Shown in pieces: positions 1 through 12,829 of a DNA stretch of 64,000 bases. Within the stretch, counting starts at the first letter, position 1. The number at the start of each line of letters is the position of its first letter. Made by a program: the position numbers and the translations under genes. The notes under the pieces were generated by a model. It was not told the origin of the DNA. It did not search any database and saw nothing but the letters and a program-made list of their open reading frames with translations. Source of the stretch: Sabellastarte sp. h YS-2021 (taxonomy: Eukaryota; Annelida; Polychaeta; Sabellida; Sabellidae); contig OZ024929.1 in NCBI GenBank assembly GCA_964017235.1, positions 113,631,793 through 113,695,792 on the forward strand. The letters run 5' to 3'.

Positions 1-3000
1 GATTTACTCAATAGTGAGAACTTCAAAGTAGCTATTACTCAGCTATGCAATGAGCCACAGATCAGAAACTTCACTATGTTATAGCTGATCCCAAAATAGG
101 TGAATAACATATTGAAACAAAATACTCTAAATGCAATAGTTTCCAAGTTATAAGCGATTTACTCAACAGTGATAACCTAAAAGTAGCTATTACTCAGCTA
201 TGCAATGAGTCACGGGTCTGGAACTTCACTATGTTATAGCTGACCCCCAAAATAGGTGAATAACATATTGAAACAAAATACTCTAAATGCAATAATTTCC
301 AAGTTATAAGCGATTTACTCAACAGTGATAACCTAAAAGTAGCTATTACTCAGCTATGCCATGAGCTACAGGTCTGAAATTTTACTATGTTATAGCTGAC
401 CCAAAAGTAGGTGAACAACATATTTAAGCAAAATACTGTAAATGCAATAGTTTTCAAGTTACAACTGATTTACTCAATAGTGATGACCTAAAAGTAGCTA
501 TTACTCAGCTATGTCATGAGCTACAGGTCTGAAATTTTACTATGTTATAGTTGACCCAAAAGTAGCTGAATAACATATTTATACTAAATTCTCTAAATGC
601 AATAGTTTTCCAAGTACAACTGATTTACTCAATAGTGAGAACCTCAAAGTAGTTATTACTCAGCTATGCAATGAGCTACAGGTCTGAAATTTCACTATGT
701 TATAGCTGACCCAAAAGTAGGTGAACAACATATTAAAGCAAAATACTGTAAATGCAATAGTTTTCAAGTTACAACTGATTTACTCAATAGTGATGACCTA
801 AAAGTAGCTATTACTCAGCTATGCCATGAGCTACAGGTCTGAAATTTTACTATGTTATAGCTGACCCAAAAGTAGGTGAACAACATATTTAAGCAAAATA
901 CTGTAAATGCAATAGTTTTCAAGTTACAACTGATTTACTCAATAGTGATGACCTAAAAGTAGCTATTACTCAGCTATGCCATGAGCTACAGGTCTGAAAT
1001 TTTACTATGTTATAGCTGACCCAAAAGTAGCTGAATAACATATTTATACGAAATTCTCTAAATGCAATAGTTTTCCAATTACAACTGATTTACTCAATAG
1101 TGAGAACTTCAAAGTAGCTATTACTCAGCTATGCAATGAGCCACAGATCAGAAACTTCACTATGTTATAGCTGATCCCAAAATAGGTGAATAACATATTG
1201 AAACAAAATACTCTAAATGCAATAGTTTCCAAGTTATAAGCGATTTACTCAACAGTGATAACCTAAAAGTAGCTATTACTCAGCTATGCAATGAGTCACG
1301 GGTCTGGAACTTCACTATGTTATAGCTGACCCCCAAAATAGGTGAATAACATATTGAAACAAAATACTCTAAATGCAATAATTTCCAAGTTATAAGCGAT
1401 TTACTCAACAGTGATAACCTAAAAGTAGCTATTACTCAGCTATGCCATGAGCTACAGGTCTGAAATTTTACTATGTTATAGCTGACCCAAAAGTAGGTGA
1501 ACAACATATTTAAGCAAAATACTGTAAATGCAATAGTTTTCAAGTTACAACTGATTTACTCAATAGTGATGACCTAAAAGTAGCTATTACTCAGCTATGT
1601 CATGAGCTACAGGTCTGAAATTTTACTATGTTATAGTTGACCCAAAAGTAGCTGAATAACATATTTATACTAAATTCTCTAAATGCAATAGTTTTCCAAT
1701 TACAACTGATTTACTCAATAGTGAGAACCTCAAAGTAGTTATTACTCAGCTATGCAATGAGCTACAGGTCTGAAATTTCACTATGTTATAGCTGACCCAA
1801 AAGTAGGTGAACAACATATTAAAGCAAAATACTGTAAATGCAATAGTTTTCAAGTTACAACTGATTTACTCAATAGTGATGACCTAAAAGTAGCTATTAC
1901 TCAGCTATGCCATGAGCTACAGGTCTGAAATTTTACTATGTTATAGCTGACCCAAAAGTAGGTGAACAACATATTTAAGCAAAATACTGTAAATGCAATA
2001 GTTTTCAAGTTACAACTGATTTACTCAATAGTGATGACGTAAAAGTAGCTATTACTCAGCTATGCCATGAGCTACAGGTCTGAAATTTTACTATGTTATA
2101 GCTGACCCAAAAGTAGCTGAATAACATATTTATACGAAATTCTCTAAATGCAATAGTTTTCCAATTACAACTGATTTACTCAATAGTGAGAACTTCAAAG
2201 TAGCTATTACTCAGCTATGCAATGAGCCACAGATCTGAAACTTCACTATGTTATAGCTGATCCCAAAATAGGTGAATAACATATTGAAACAAAATACTCT
2301 AAATGCAATAGTTTCCAAGTTATAAGCGATTTACTCAACAGTGATAACCTAAAAGTAGCTATTACTCAGCTATGCAATGAGTCACGGGTCTGGAACTTCA
2401 CTATGTTATAGCTGACCCCAAAATAGGTGAATAACATATTGAAACAAAATACTGTAAATGCAATAATTTCCAAGTTATAAGCGATTTACTCAACGGTGAT
2501 AACCTAAAATTAGCTATTACTCAGCTATGCCATGAGCTACAGGTCTGAAATTTTACTATGTTATAGCTGACCCAAAAGTAGGTGAACAACATATTTAAGC
2601 AAAATACTGTAAATGCAATAGTTTTCAAGTTACAACTGATTTACTCAATAGTGATGACCTAAAAGTAGCTATTACTCAGCTATGCCATGAGCTACAGGTC
2701 TGAAATTTTACTATGTTATAGCTGACCCAAAAGTAGGTGAACAACATATTTAAGCAAAATACTGTAAATGCAATAGTTTTCAAGTTACAACTGATTTACT
2801 CAATAGTGATGACCTAAAAGTAGCTATTACTCAGCTATGCCATGAGCTACAGGTCTGAAATTTTACTATGTTATAGTTGACCCAAAAGTAGCTGAATAAC
2901 ATATTTATACTAAATTCTCTAAATGCAATAGTTTTCCAATTACAACTGATTTACTCAATAGTGAGAACCTCAAAGTAGTTATTACTCAGCTATGCAATGA

Positions 3001-5290
3001 GCTACAGGTCTGAAATTTCACTATGTTATAGCTGACCCAAAAGTAGGTGAACAACATATTAAAGCAAAATACTGTAAATGCAATAGTTTTCAAGTTACAA
3101 CTGATTTACTCAATAGTGATGACCTAAAAGTAGCTATTACTCAGCTATGCCATGAGCTACAGGTCTGAAATTTTACTATGTTATAGCTGACCCAAAAGTA
3201 GGTGAACAACATATTTAAGCAAAATACTGTAAATGCAATAGTTTTCAAGTTACAACTGATTTACTCAATAGTGATGACGTAAAAGTAGCTATTACTCAGC
3301 TATGCCATGAGCTACAGGTCTGAAATTTTACTATGTTATAGCTGACCCAAAAGTAGCTGAATAACATATTTATACGAAATTCTCTAAATGCAATAGTTTT
3401 CCAATTACAACTGATTTACTCAATAGTGAGAACTTCAAAGTAGCTATTACTCAGCTATGCAATGAGCCACAGATCTGAAACTTCACTATGTTATAGCTGA
3501 TCCCAAAATAGGTGAATAACATATTGAAACAAAATACTCTAAATGCAATAGTTTCCAAGTTATAAGCGATTTACTCAACAGTGATAACCTAAAAGTAGCT
3601 ATTACTCAGCTATGCAATGAGTCACGGGTCTGGAACTTCACTATGTTATAGCTGACCCCAAAATAGGTGAATAACATATTGAAACAAAATACTCTAAATG
3701 CAATAATTTCCAAGTTATACGCGGTTTACTCAACGGTGATAACCTAAAAGTAGCTATTACTCAGCTATGCCATGAGCTACAGGTCTGAAATTTTACTATG
3801 TTATAGCTGACCCAAAAGTAGGTGAACAACATATTTAAGCAAAATACTGTAAATGCAATAGTTTTCAAGCTACAACTGATTTACTCAATAGTGATGACCT
3901 AAAAGTAGCTATTACTCAGCTATGCCATGAGCTACAGGTCTGAAATTTTACTATGTTATAGCTGACTCAAAAGTAGGTGAACAACATATTTAAGCAAAAT
4001 ACTGTAAATGCAATAGTTTTCAAGTTACAACTGATTTACTCAATAGTGATGACCTAAAAGTAGCTATTACTCAGCTATGCCATGAGCTACAGGTCTGAAA
4101 TTTTACTATGTTATAGTTGACCTAAAAGTAGCTGAATAACATATTTATACTAAATTCTCTAAATGCAATAGTTTTCCAATTACAACTGATTTACTCAATA
4201 GTGAGAACCTCACTAGTAGTTATTACTCAGCTATGCAATGAGCTACAGGTCTGAAATTTCACTATGTTATAGCTGACCCAAAAGTAGGTGAACAACATAT
4301 TAAAGAAAAATACTGTAAATGCAATAGTTTTCAAGTTACAACTGATTTACTCAATAGTGATGACCTAAAAGTAGCTATTACTCAGCTATGCCATGAGCTA
4401 CAGGTCTGAAATTTTACTATGTTATAGCTGACCCAAAAGTAGGTGAACAACATATTTAAGCAAAATACTGTAAATGCAATAGTTTTCAAGTTACAACTGA
4501 TTTACTCAATAGTGATGACCTAAAAGTAGCTATTACTCAGCTATGCCATGAGCTACAGGTCTGAAATTTTACTATGTTATAGCTGACCCAAAAGTAGCTG
4601 AATAACATATTTATACGAAATTCTCTAAATGCAATAGTTTTCCAATTACAACTGATTTACTCAATAGTGAGAACTTCAAAGTAGCTATTACTCAGCTATG
4701 CAATGAGCCACAGATCTGAAACTTCACTATGTTATAGCTGATCCCAAAATAGGTGAATAACATATTGAAACAAAATACTCTAAATGCAATAGTTTCCAAG
4801 TTATAAGCGATTTACTCAACAGTGATAACCTAAAAGTAGCTATTACTCAGCTATGCCATGAGCTACAGGTCTGAAATTTTACTATGTTATAGCTGACCCA
4901 AAAGTAGCTGAATAACATATTTATACGAAATTCTCTAAATGCAATAGTTTTGAAGTTATAAGCAATTTACTCAACAGTGATAACGTAAAAGTAGCTATTA
5001 CTCAGCTATGCCATGAGCTACAGGTCTAAAATTTTACTATGTTATAGCTGACCCAAAAGTAGCTGAATAACATATTTATACAAAATTCTCTAAATGCAAT
5101 AGTTTTTAAGTTACAAGTGATTCTACTCATGATGGAAGTTACTGAAAAGCCCAAAAGTAGCTATTACTCACTTAGCTATTGAGACAGGCACCCAACTTAC
5201 TCACCATATTGTAGCTATGAAAAAAGTAGCTGAATAACATATTTTAACAAAATGCTCTAGATGCTACAGTTTTCAAGTTATAAATGATTT
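1..5290. repeat. 155-bp satellite array with higher-order repeats
   Basis: Tandem monomers of 155-156 bp begin with GATTTACTCAA at 1, 156, 312, 467 and so on. Variant monomers recur in a fixed order: the type with GAGAACTTCAAAG starts near 1, 1086, 2172, 3412 and 4652, so blocks of seven monomers (1086 bp) are followed by blocks of eight (1240 bp). The array is cut by the window's left edge and decays between about 5110 and 5290. No coding potential is seen. The monomer is a diverged relative of the 133-bp repeat at 16070-17265. Confidence 0.95.
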
Positions 5291-5705
5291 TGTGCATGAT
5301 TTCATGAATGTTAATGCATTAAAAATTATTAAAAAAATTTATAAAAAAAAAAGTAAGAGAGATCCAGGTCTCATACTCACACAAGAGAATCTACCTCTGG
5401 CCTAGTACATATATGCAAGATATGAGAGAAATCCCTGCAATAGTCACTGAGAAAATTGTGATAAAAAGTTGAAATTTTCACACTTTTGGTGGGGGTACCC
5501 CCCTTGTAATGTCTCTAGCAAACAGACGAACAGACAGATTTGCATGCCTTGAACAATTTTTCATCCTCGATAGATAAGGTATCTTTTAAAAAAAACAGCA
5601 CGTCTCTAGGCCTTGTAGTTTTGGAGGAGAAGTTGTTCACGCGGACGCTTTCGCCCACGCCGCAGAGTGACGACATAATGCCAGCTGACTGACAAGTCAG
5701 CTGAC
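5291..5705 (+). mobile_element. 3' tail of a satellite-bearing element, ending in a hairpin
   Basis: This unique sequence follows the satellite and closes with a perfect 9-bp stem and 4-base loop: CAGCTGACT at 5682-5690, GACA, then AGTCAGCTG at 5695-5703. A tandem-repeat core followed by a unique tail and a terminal hairpin is the layout of pearl/Helentron-type non-autonomous elements in bivalves. The left end lies outside the window, so the assignment is inferred from layout only. Confidence 0.5.
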
Positions 5706-7821
5706 ATAAAAATATATATAAATTAAACTCAATACAATTTTAATACTAGTTCAAGGTCATCTCAAACTAGGGCATACCTTGAGAAAGAGTTGTAACCAAA
5801 ACTCAAATTAAATTTAGTTTATGTTAGTACTGGGAGTTTAAGATCATTGGAATCACCCCATCAGGTCAAACACTTTCTAGTGTATTTTTATCATTGCATT
5901 GTCAGTTCAGGTTTATTTCGTCCATAATGTACTAATACAAACAATCATTTCACATTAGAAGCCATAACAGGTTGTGTACATAAAATTAATAGGGTTTCGC
6001 TTTTACAGTGGTCTCAGGTTTTTATTCTATAGTGTATAGTCTTACGTTTATTTTATCCATAGTTGTTTTTTCACCAATTCAATTTTTTCCATAATGTTCC
6101 CATACATATTAATAGTGGAAACCATTTTCATGCGAAATTTAAAATAATTTAGTTCATTCATGGGTTTGTATGGGTATCCTTAATGTTATTGCATAATGAA
6201 TTTATATAATCTTTTTTAATGGGCAATATTCTGATCTTTTGCATCATGTACTTCTAGTTTGTATAGTGCATTCTCATTATTTTAATTGTATCCATCATGT
6301 ACACGTGTATAACCATAGAAACCATTTCTTGGGAAAGCACATCACTAAAATCGTCATATTTGAATTTTGTTCATAATGTACCCATACAAACATTTATACT
6401 ATTTATATAGCAAGTAGTTTCATTGAGCATGTATTCACACAATTCATATAGGTTTACTAGTAAACTTACTTTTGGTTGTAAATTTGCTTTTGGTAGTTGT
6501 TCCAAATTGCTTCAGTTGTGAATTTCTAAATACATTTATATCATTTTAGCCGACAATGGTTCTAGTTGGTATAAAAAAAACAATTCCACATCCTCCATTT
6601 TTATGTTACATAACGTACTCATACATACAATGAAAACTTGTTTCACAAACTGTGTAAACGGATTGTGTATAATGTTTTCATATAGTAAGCATTAGTTTGT
6701 AGAAATGGTTTCACATAGTTTAACCATGGTTAGCTTTTTTAATGGTTTCACATTTTTTGTTTGTATAGGGGTAGTCACAATTGTGTCCGGGTCCTAATTA
6801 TGTCCGATTTTTTTAGTTTATTTTTTAAAGTTATTCCACAAACCAAAACAGAGTACCTTCAAGTTTGGTAAAAAAAAATAAAGGACACAATTACGACCAG
6901 GACAGAATTGTGACCACCTGTACATAATGAACCCATGCAGCGGAAATCATTGCAAACAAATTAGGAAACTTGAGGTACCTCATAATGTGTTCATACAACT
7001 CGCCCATAATGTTTTATTGTGCATAATGTTTTCACGTTTTACACATTTCAGGTTTTGATTGGCAACTGTATTATTTTTCTGGTTTCACATTTTTTTAGTT
7101 TGTACATAATGTACCCTTACAGAAACCATTTCAACAAATTTAGAAATTTAGGTGGTTCATAATGTGTTCATACAACTCATCCATGTTTTCATGTTTTGCA
7201 CATTTCATGTTTCATAGTGCATCCAGTTGTTTTTGTCCATTATGTACCCGTGAATAACAGTGTTTGTGCATATATTTAAAGCATTCTTCCATAATGCTGA
7301 ATGTGTATTTCGTGTTACATCTTTTATATGGCATGGTAAATTTCCCCATTTGTTATTGTTCATAATATATCCATACACACCATGGAACCATTTCCATAGA
7401 AGCCTGAAAGTTTGATATAAAAAAATGATGTCATATTCATCCACAATGTTCAACTTCATGTAATTTATGTTTCAGGCATCTTATATGTGCAATTTTCAGG
7501 TGTTTCGCTCAAATTACCTCAACTTACAACTACAATAAATACATAGCTACCTTGAGCTTACAACTATAGTAAAACTACAGCGACTGCCTGAAAATAGAAT
7601 TATACTGATTGCACTACAACTGCCTTAACTTTTTACAATTATACTAAATGCATCAATACTATCTTGTAACTATACTAAATACATGTACACCACTGCAGTG
7701 CATCCAGGTTTTTATTTTACTGTATCCATTCTGTTCTTCTGAATACCTGTGGATTTATTTGTTTATTTGGGGTTTTACGTCGAAACCATAGTTTTGCAGG
7801 ATACCATTTGTATTGCAAGTC
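5706..7821. other. AT-rich noncoding stretch with degenerate CATAATGT-type motifs
   Basis: Short variants of 'ttcataatgtgttcatacaac' and 'ccataatgtacccatac' recur irregularly, suggesting a very old decayed tandem repeat. From about 7520 to 7690 there are diverged copies of the 40-bp unit ('cttacaactatag...'), some 5 kb before the main array. No gene is supported here. Confidence 0.5.
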
Positions 7822-8346
7822 CAGGGGCCGATTTCACAAAGGGACTCAAGTCCAGATTTAGACTTAAATTTAAGTCTTTGGTCTTAAATTTTGTCAACAG
7901 AATGTTAAGTCTGTGGTCTTAGACTTAGCGGATTTCACAAAGCAGCTAAGTCCATGAAATTGCAAAGTCAGTGGACTTAACTTTAAGGTAGTGGGCTTAA
8001 ATTTTGTAAAGAGGATTTAAATATGGCTGCCATAAATTTTTCTCCACTTCAAAATTTGAAATGGCTGTAAATAAAGTATAATTATACAGAACACCTTACT
8101 GAAGCTGTCTTTGGGAAGTTTAATTTCAAACTGCACTTATCCTTAGATAAAATGCATTAAAATGAAGGATATAAAAGCTCACATGACACAGAAAACCACT
8201 GTGGTTATTTGATAAGCTTGGATTTAGCTAAGTCACCCCTTTGTGAAATCCATTTAAGTCCCCGGCCTAGCTAAGACTAAAGTCTTAGAATTAAGTCCAA
8301 GACTTAGCCAATAAAGGGACGAAGTCCTTTAGTGAAATCGGCCCTT
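7822..8346. mobile_element. MITE-like element with GGGCCGATTTCAC inverted ends
   Basis: The left end GGGCCGATTTCACAAAGGGACT near 7825 is matched inverted by GTCCTTTAGTGAAATCGGCCC ending near 8345. Internal sequence repeats 'aagtc...gacttag' motifs in both orientations. No ORF and no convincing target duplication are seen. A non-autonomous DNA transposon is the simplest reading. Confidence 0.6.
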
Positions 8347-8880
8347 GAAGTTTTACATTGTGCATGAGGTTTTTATACAATTCATACATGTTTTGTTGTT
8401 GAATTGTTTCAGCCTTTAGTTTTAACTGCCATCAGCTGCAATTTTCATTATGTTCACATTGTAGCCAAATCATAAGTAAATCGTCCCAGAGCAGTTTATT
8501 GTGTTTCTGCCCGTGTACGATGGTTTTAAATTTTTGTTCTATAGTGAATGCTATTTGTCCATAATGCACCAATACACACTCCAGTGAAACCATTTCAAGC
8601 TATCTCATAATTTTATTATATATTGATAGGTAATTTATTTAAACTGTTTCAGGCTTGTATTGTGTAGTGTGTCCTTGATCAATTTATTCTGCATTATTTC
8701 ATGATTGTATCTATAATGCATCCCTAGAACTACCATTTTAGCCGACAATGGCCATTTTTCTATGCAGGATTACAGCTTTTTGATTCCATAATGTACACTT
8801 ATAAGTTATAATATTACGGATCAGTTGGTTCATAACGTACCCATACATACAGTGCAAGCTATTTTTTTCTGCAATACTTT
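8347..8880. other. AT-rich noncoding stretch, no gene seen
   Basis: The degenerate 'cataatgt' motifs continue. I see no coding sequence, RNA gene or element boundary. Confidence 0.5.
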
Positions 8881-9312
8881 GGTTTGCGTATAATGTTTTC
8901 ATAAAGTTTAATCATTTCCTTTGTTTATTGTCTCACACTCGTTTTTTTTTTCATTATGTACTTTTTCATGTAGCTTTTTGTTTCATAATGTACTTTTTCC
9001 ATATAGTTGTTCATAATGCATTCATATAGCTCATCCATAATGTTTAAAAAGTTCAGTTTTTCATTTATTATCGTATTTTCATTAATAGAATCTCTGGTTT
9101 GCGTATAATGTTTTCATAAAGTTTAATCATTTCCTTTGTTTATTGTAGTCTCACACTTGGTTTTTTTTCGTTATGTACTTTTTCATATAGCTTCTTTTTT
9201 TCATAATGTACTTTTTCCAAAAAGTTGTTCATAATGTGTTCATATAGCTCATCCATAATGTTTAAAAAGTTCAGTTTTTTATTTATTATCGTATTTTCAT
9301 TAATAGAATCTC
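8881..9312. repeat. 215-bp tandem duplication
   Basis: GGTTTGCGTATAATGTTTTC begins at 8881 and again at 9096. The two copies stay closely similar through 'attaatagaatctct', with small differences in T-run length. Confidence 0.85.
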
Positions 9313-9631
9313 TAATTTATCTTTGGCTTCTTACCTGTACCAACAACTGAAACCTGTACCAACAATTGATTATGATGGGTAACGGCACAGGGTGCAGATG
9401 GTTAGATTTTGCTGGCGATCTGCATCTCCATCTGGACCAAAGATTTTTAAAGGATTTTGTATCATTGAACATAATTTGCATTTGGCTTTGGTGGATGTAC
9501 ATACTCTCAAAATACTCTTGTTCCTTCATGTACTTTATCTATTGTGTATGCATATGCATGTGTACAATGGTATCAGGTTTTTGTATCATGGTGAATATTG
9601 TTAAATCTATTACTACAATGTACCAATATAT

Positions 9632-10455
9632 ACCCAGTAAACATTAGAAACACTTTAAAATGGTTTAAACGTTTACAAAACATTTTTAAAACCTACTTAA
9701 ACCCTATCTTATGGTTTTCTAAACGTTTCCAAGTAAACTTTTAGGCTGTAATGTTTAAAAAAGGTTTTATGAACACTTTTTACTGAAAACGTTTATTAAA
9801 CATATCTAAAATAACTGAAGGTTTGACTGGAAACGTTTTTAAAACATTTATAAAATAGCTGAAGAAATGAAGGTTATTCTGGAAATATTTTTCTAGCATT
9901 CGTCATGAAATGGTTGATAAACAGTAGACATAAAATGTTTAAACAACATTGTTGACAAAATGTTTTAAAAACATTCTATCAAAAACGTTTTTTAAACCCA
10001 TATTTTCAGAATGCTTATTAAACCTTCACCTTCACACATGTCCAAACAAAGATGGCGGCGAGAAATATTAGGGGATTTTAGAGGACTTCGTCAAAAATCG
10101 CCCACAAGCAATCCCTAAAAGTAAGAATTGAATTGGGGGCACAATTTTAAAGTCACTTTCTTACAATTTTAGACATAAAAATAATATTTTTATTAGTGAG
10201 CAACATTAAAAAGATATTAAATTTGACCTCTGACCCCATTATTATTCAGACATGTTTAATGATAAAAGTTAGACAAAACATTACAGATGAATATAATAAT
10301 GTCTGAACAATAATGGGGACAAACATTTAATAAACGGTGTACATAAAACGTCTTAAAAACATTCGTATTATAAATGGTTTTCGTACCCATCATTTTCAGC
10401 CTTTGTCAAACGTTTACTATCAAACGTTTGCAAAACCCAAAAATGTTTACTTGGT
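9632..10455. mobile_element. TIR element built of AAACGTTT-type motifs
   Basis: The left end CCCAGTAAACATT (about 9634) is mirrored by AATGTTTACTTGG ending about 10454, both flanked by TA, which would fit a TA target duplication. The interior is full of 'aaacgttt' and 'aaaacatt' motifs in both orientations and has no ORF. It is probably a non-autonomous DNA transposon. Confidence 0.5.
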
Positions 10456-10970
10456 AATCCAGTGGAAACCTATTTATATAAATTTAGTTATGATCGGTTT
10501 TAGTTAATCCATTATGTATCATATATATTAAAGATTTATGGGAAACTGCTTCAGGCTTTGGTTGTTTAGTGTACCTTATAAATATAATCTAACTGCTTTA
10601 GATGGTGCATTTTGTAGTCATATGTGTTATCAGTAATAAGTCATAAAAACCTCATAAGTTTATGTTATTACTTCTGTCAAGTTACTGTAACCTCTAATTC
10701 TTATTTTATAGATAAACATACGAATACAAGACGTGAATTACTGACCATACTCCATTTTGATATATTGAGTTAATCCATGGTGTTTCTGTGTAATAATGCT
10801 TCCTTTTTTCATTTTATGGAGTGTCCAGTACAATTACAGGTTCACAATATGTATTATGTACCTAGCTATATGGAAATCTTTTTTTTCTCATTTTGTGCAT
10901 AATGTACCAATATAAATGTGGCCAGGAGTAATTTTAGCTCTAACATGTATTAGTATAGTTTACAATATTT
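10456..10970. other. AT-rich noncoding stretch, no gene seen
   Basis: Nothing recognisable is seen apart from further degenerate 'cataatgt'-type motifs. Confidence 0.4.
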
Positions 10971-10974
10971 TATA

Positions 10975-12520
10975 CAGAAGCATTGATAGAGCGCAAAATT
11001 GAGGTCAAACTTCTCATGTCCAAAAAGGGAGAGTAATAAACGAAGATGTTGTTACCAAGCAAGCACACACCAGGAAAGTGTGACTATAACAGGTGGGTAT
11101 GCCAGCTTGAACAAGTAGGCCTTCAGTTGGCCTCGAAACTCAAGACACCCTGTTACAGTCGACGATGGATTGTAGAGTTTGAAACAAGAAATGTATAAGC
11201 AATACAGGAATTTATGGATATGCATTAAATCCCAGAGATGATAGTAACAGGCACTACCAACCTTGGCTGTGACTGTCATAAGTGTTTTCTGAGACAAAAA
11301 TAATATCTATATTTCTGATGGAGATATTGAATTTTGGAGGAATGCTACAAGAAATTTTGAATAAGTGACTCTGGTATGTTTGTCACCAGTGATGATGAAC
11401 TCGGTTTTATTTGGTTTAAGTATAAAATTGACAACAGCCATCCACACCTAAACTAAATTTAGACACTCAGTGAGCTCTCCATTACTTGAATCAAAATTCC
11501 TAGAGATTATTGCTCAGTATGTTTGGGTGTCATCGGTGCACAAATGCTGAGTGACATTAAACCTTGAAATAAATTGAGGGAACTGATGTAGAGAGTGAAA
11601 AGGGGGAGGCCCAAAACAGAATCTTGGGAGCCACAAAAAGGGAGAAGGAAAGTCTAAGAAAAACCATCAAGTTTTTTGTTTGTGGTTTGTGATACAAGAA
11701 TTTATTCACATCATCACAGTGCTGTCAACAACAAACCAGTCTCTGACAGACACATAAAATGGAGTGATCTATAGCACTGAAAGCCCAGAGAGAGATGCAA
11801 CAATGTAAGAGCAACTGTTTGGCCTGAGTCACCAGATGTAATAGCAACTGTTTTGCCTGAGTCAAGAGAGGTAGATTTATTATTTTAGATCTTCAAAAGT
11901 GCCATATCTCTATTGAGTGGGAACTCGTACACAGATTGACAGATTCCTTCATGGACAATGAGCTCATTTAACTGTCTAGTCCTAACTTTTTCAATTCAGA
12001 TATGAAACTGTGAGGTCTGTAGTTTTCTAGGATATTTCTATCTAGACTTGTTTTTTTTGAGAACGGTGGGAACACACACGGTTTTCAAAATAGTCTGGGA
12101 AACTATCCTATTAGTTACTAGTTAAAACTGTGCCTTTTTGGAGTTCGCTCATTTTCGGCTATGATTCTAGAGTAATGACCTCATTTAGACTGTTCAAGGA
12201 GGAGATTGTAACAATTTACTGTGGCATAATATCTGCAACAATTGTTGGCGGAGTTGTCATGTCACCATACTTGCTAATATTTCCTCTGGAGACACTTAAC
12301 AGCAAGGATGTCAGTGTCAATGAAAGCAGTGTCAGGATGGTTTGGTACAGCTCTCTTCTTGATTGGAGTATGCTTGTCAAGAAGGTTGTACAAGGTGGTA
12401 AAATACTGGTGGCAGCAAAGACTGGTCATTTTGTATGGTCATTTAATCAGATCTTAGTGCAAGATATCAACCTGAAATCTTTTGTATTTATTTTGTGTAC
12501 TTTACAAGTATTGATGCGTG
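10975..12520 (-). pseudogene. decayed non-LTR retrotransposon (L2/CR1-like LINE), minus strand
   Basis: Read on the minus strand, broken frames give reverse-transcriptase fragments: a piece around 11052-11297 with the 'CYYHLWDL' signature of the region after the RT palm, and pieces upstream that parallel the better-preserved LINE at 60052-61712. Both start beyond the 3' end with a shared 'gatgtccaaaaaggg' motif. No intact ORF remains. The open plus-strand frame at 12130-12528 lies antisense to this relic and is not a gene. Confidence 0.65.
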
Positions 12521-12829
12521 TTGTGTGAAACAACTGTTTCAGATATTTCTGTGCAAATGATCCAGGTGTTTTATGTGTATAATTATTGCAAGTGTTTATA
12601 TGTACAATTGTTTCAGGTATTTCATGTGTTTCAGGTGCTTTATGCTTATTATTGTTTCACGTGTTGTGCATGTTTAATACACTTAAACTGCTTTAACTTA
12701 CAAGTACATCAAATACACAACTACCTTGATGGTTATATTAAATACACAACTGCCAAAACATACATTAACACATCTTATCTACCCTTAGATACCACTTCAC
12801 TATATATACCACCGCTGCCTTGATTTAAC
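12521..12829. other. low-complexity lead-in to the minisatellite
   Basis: Repeated 'caggtgtttatgtg' phrases pass into increasingly regular 'cttacaactacac' units. No gene is supported. Confidence 0.4.

Noticed and set aside
12130..12528. 132-codon plus-strand open frame
   Set aside because: It lies antisense to a decayed LINE; its complement reads as LINE coding sequence. It has no domain.
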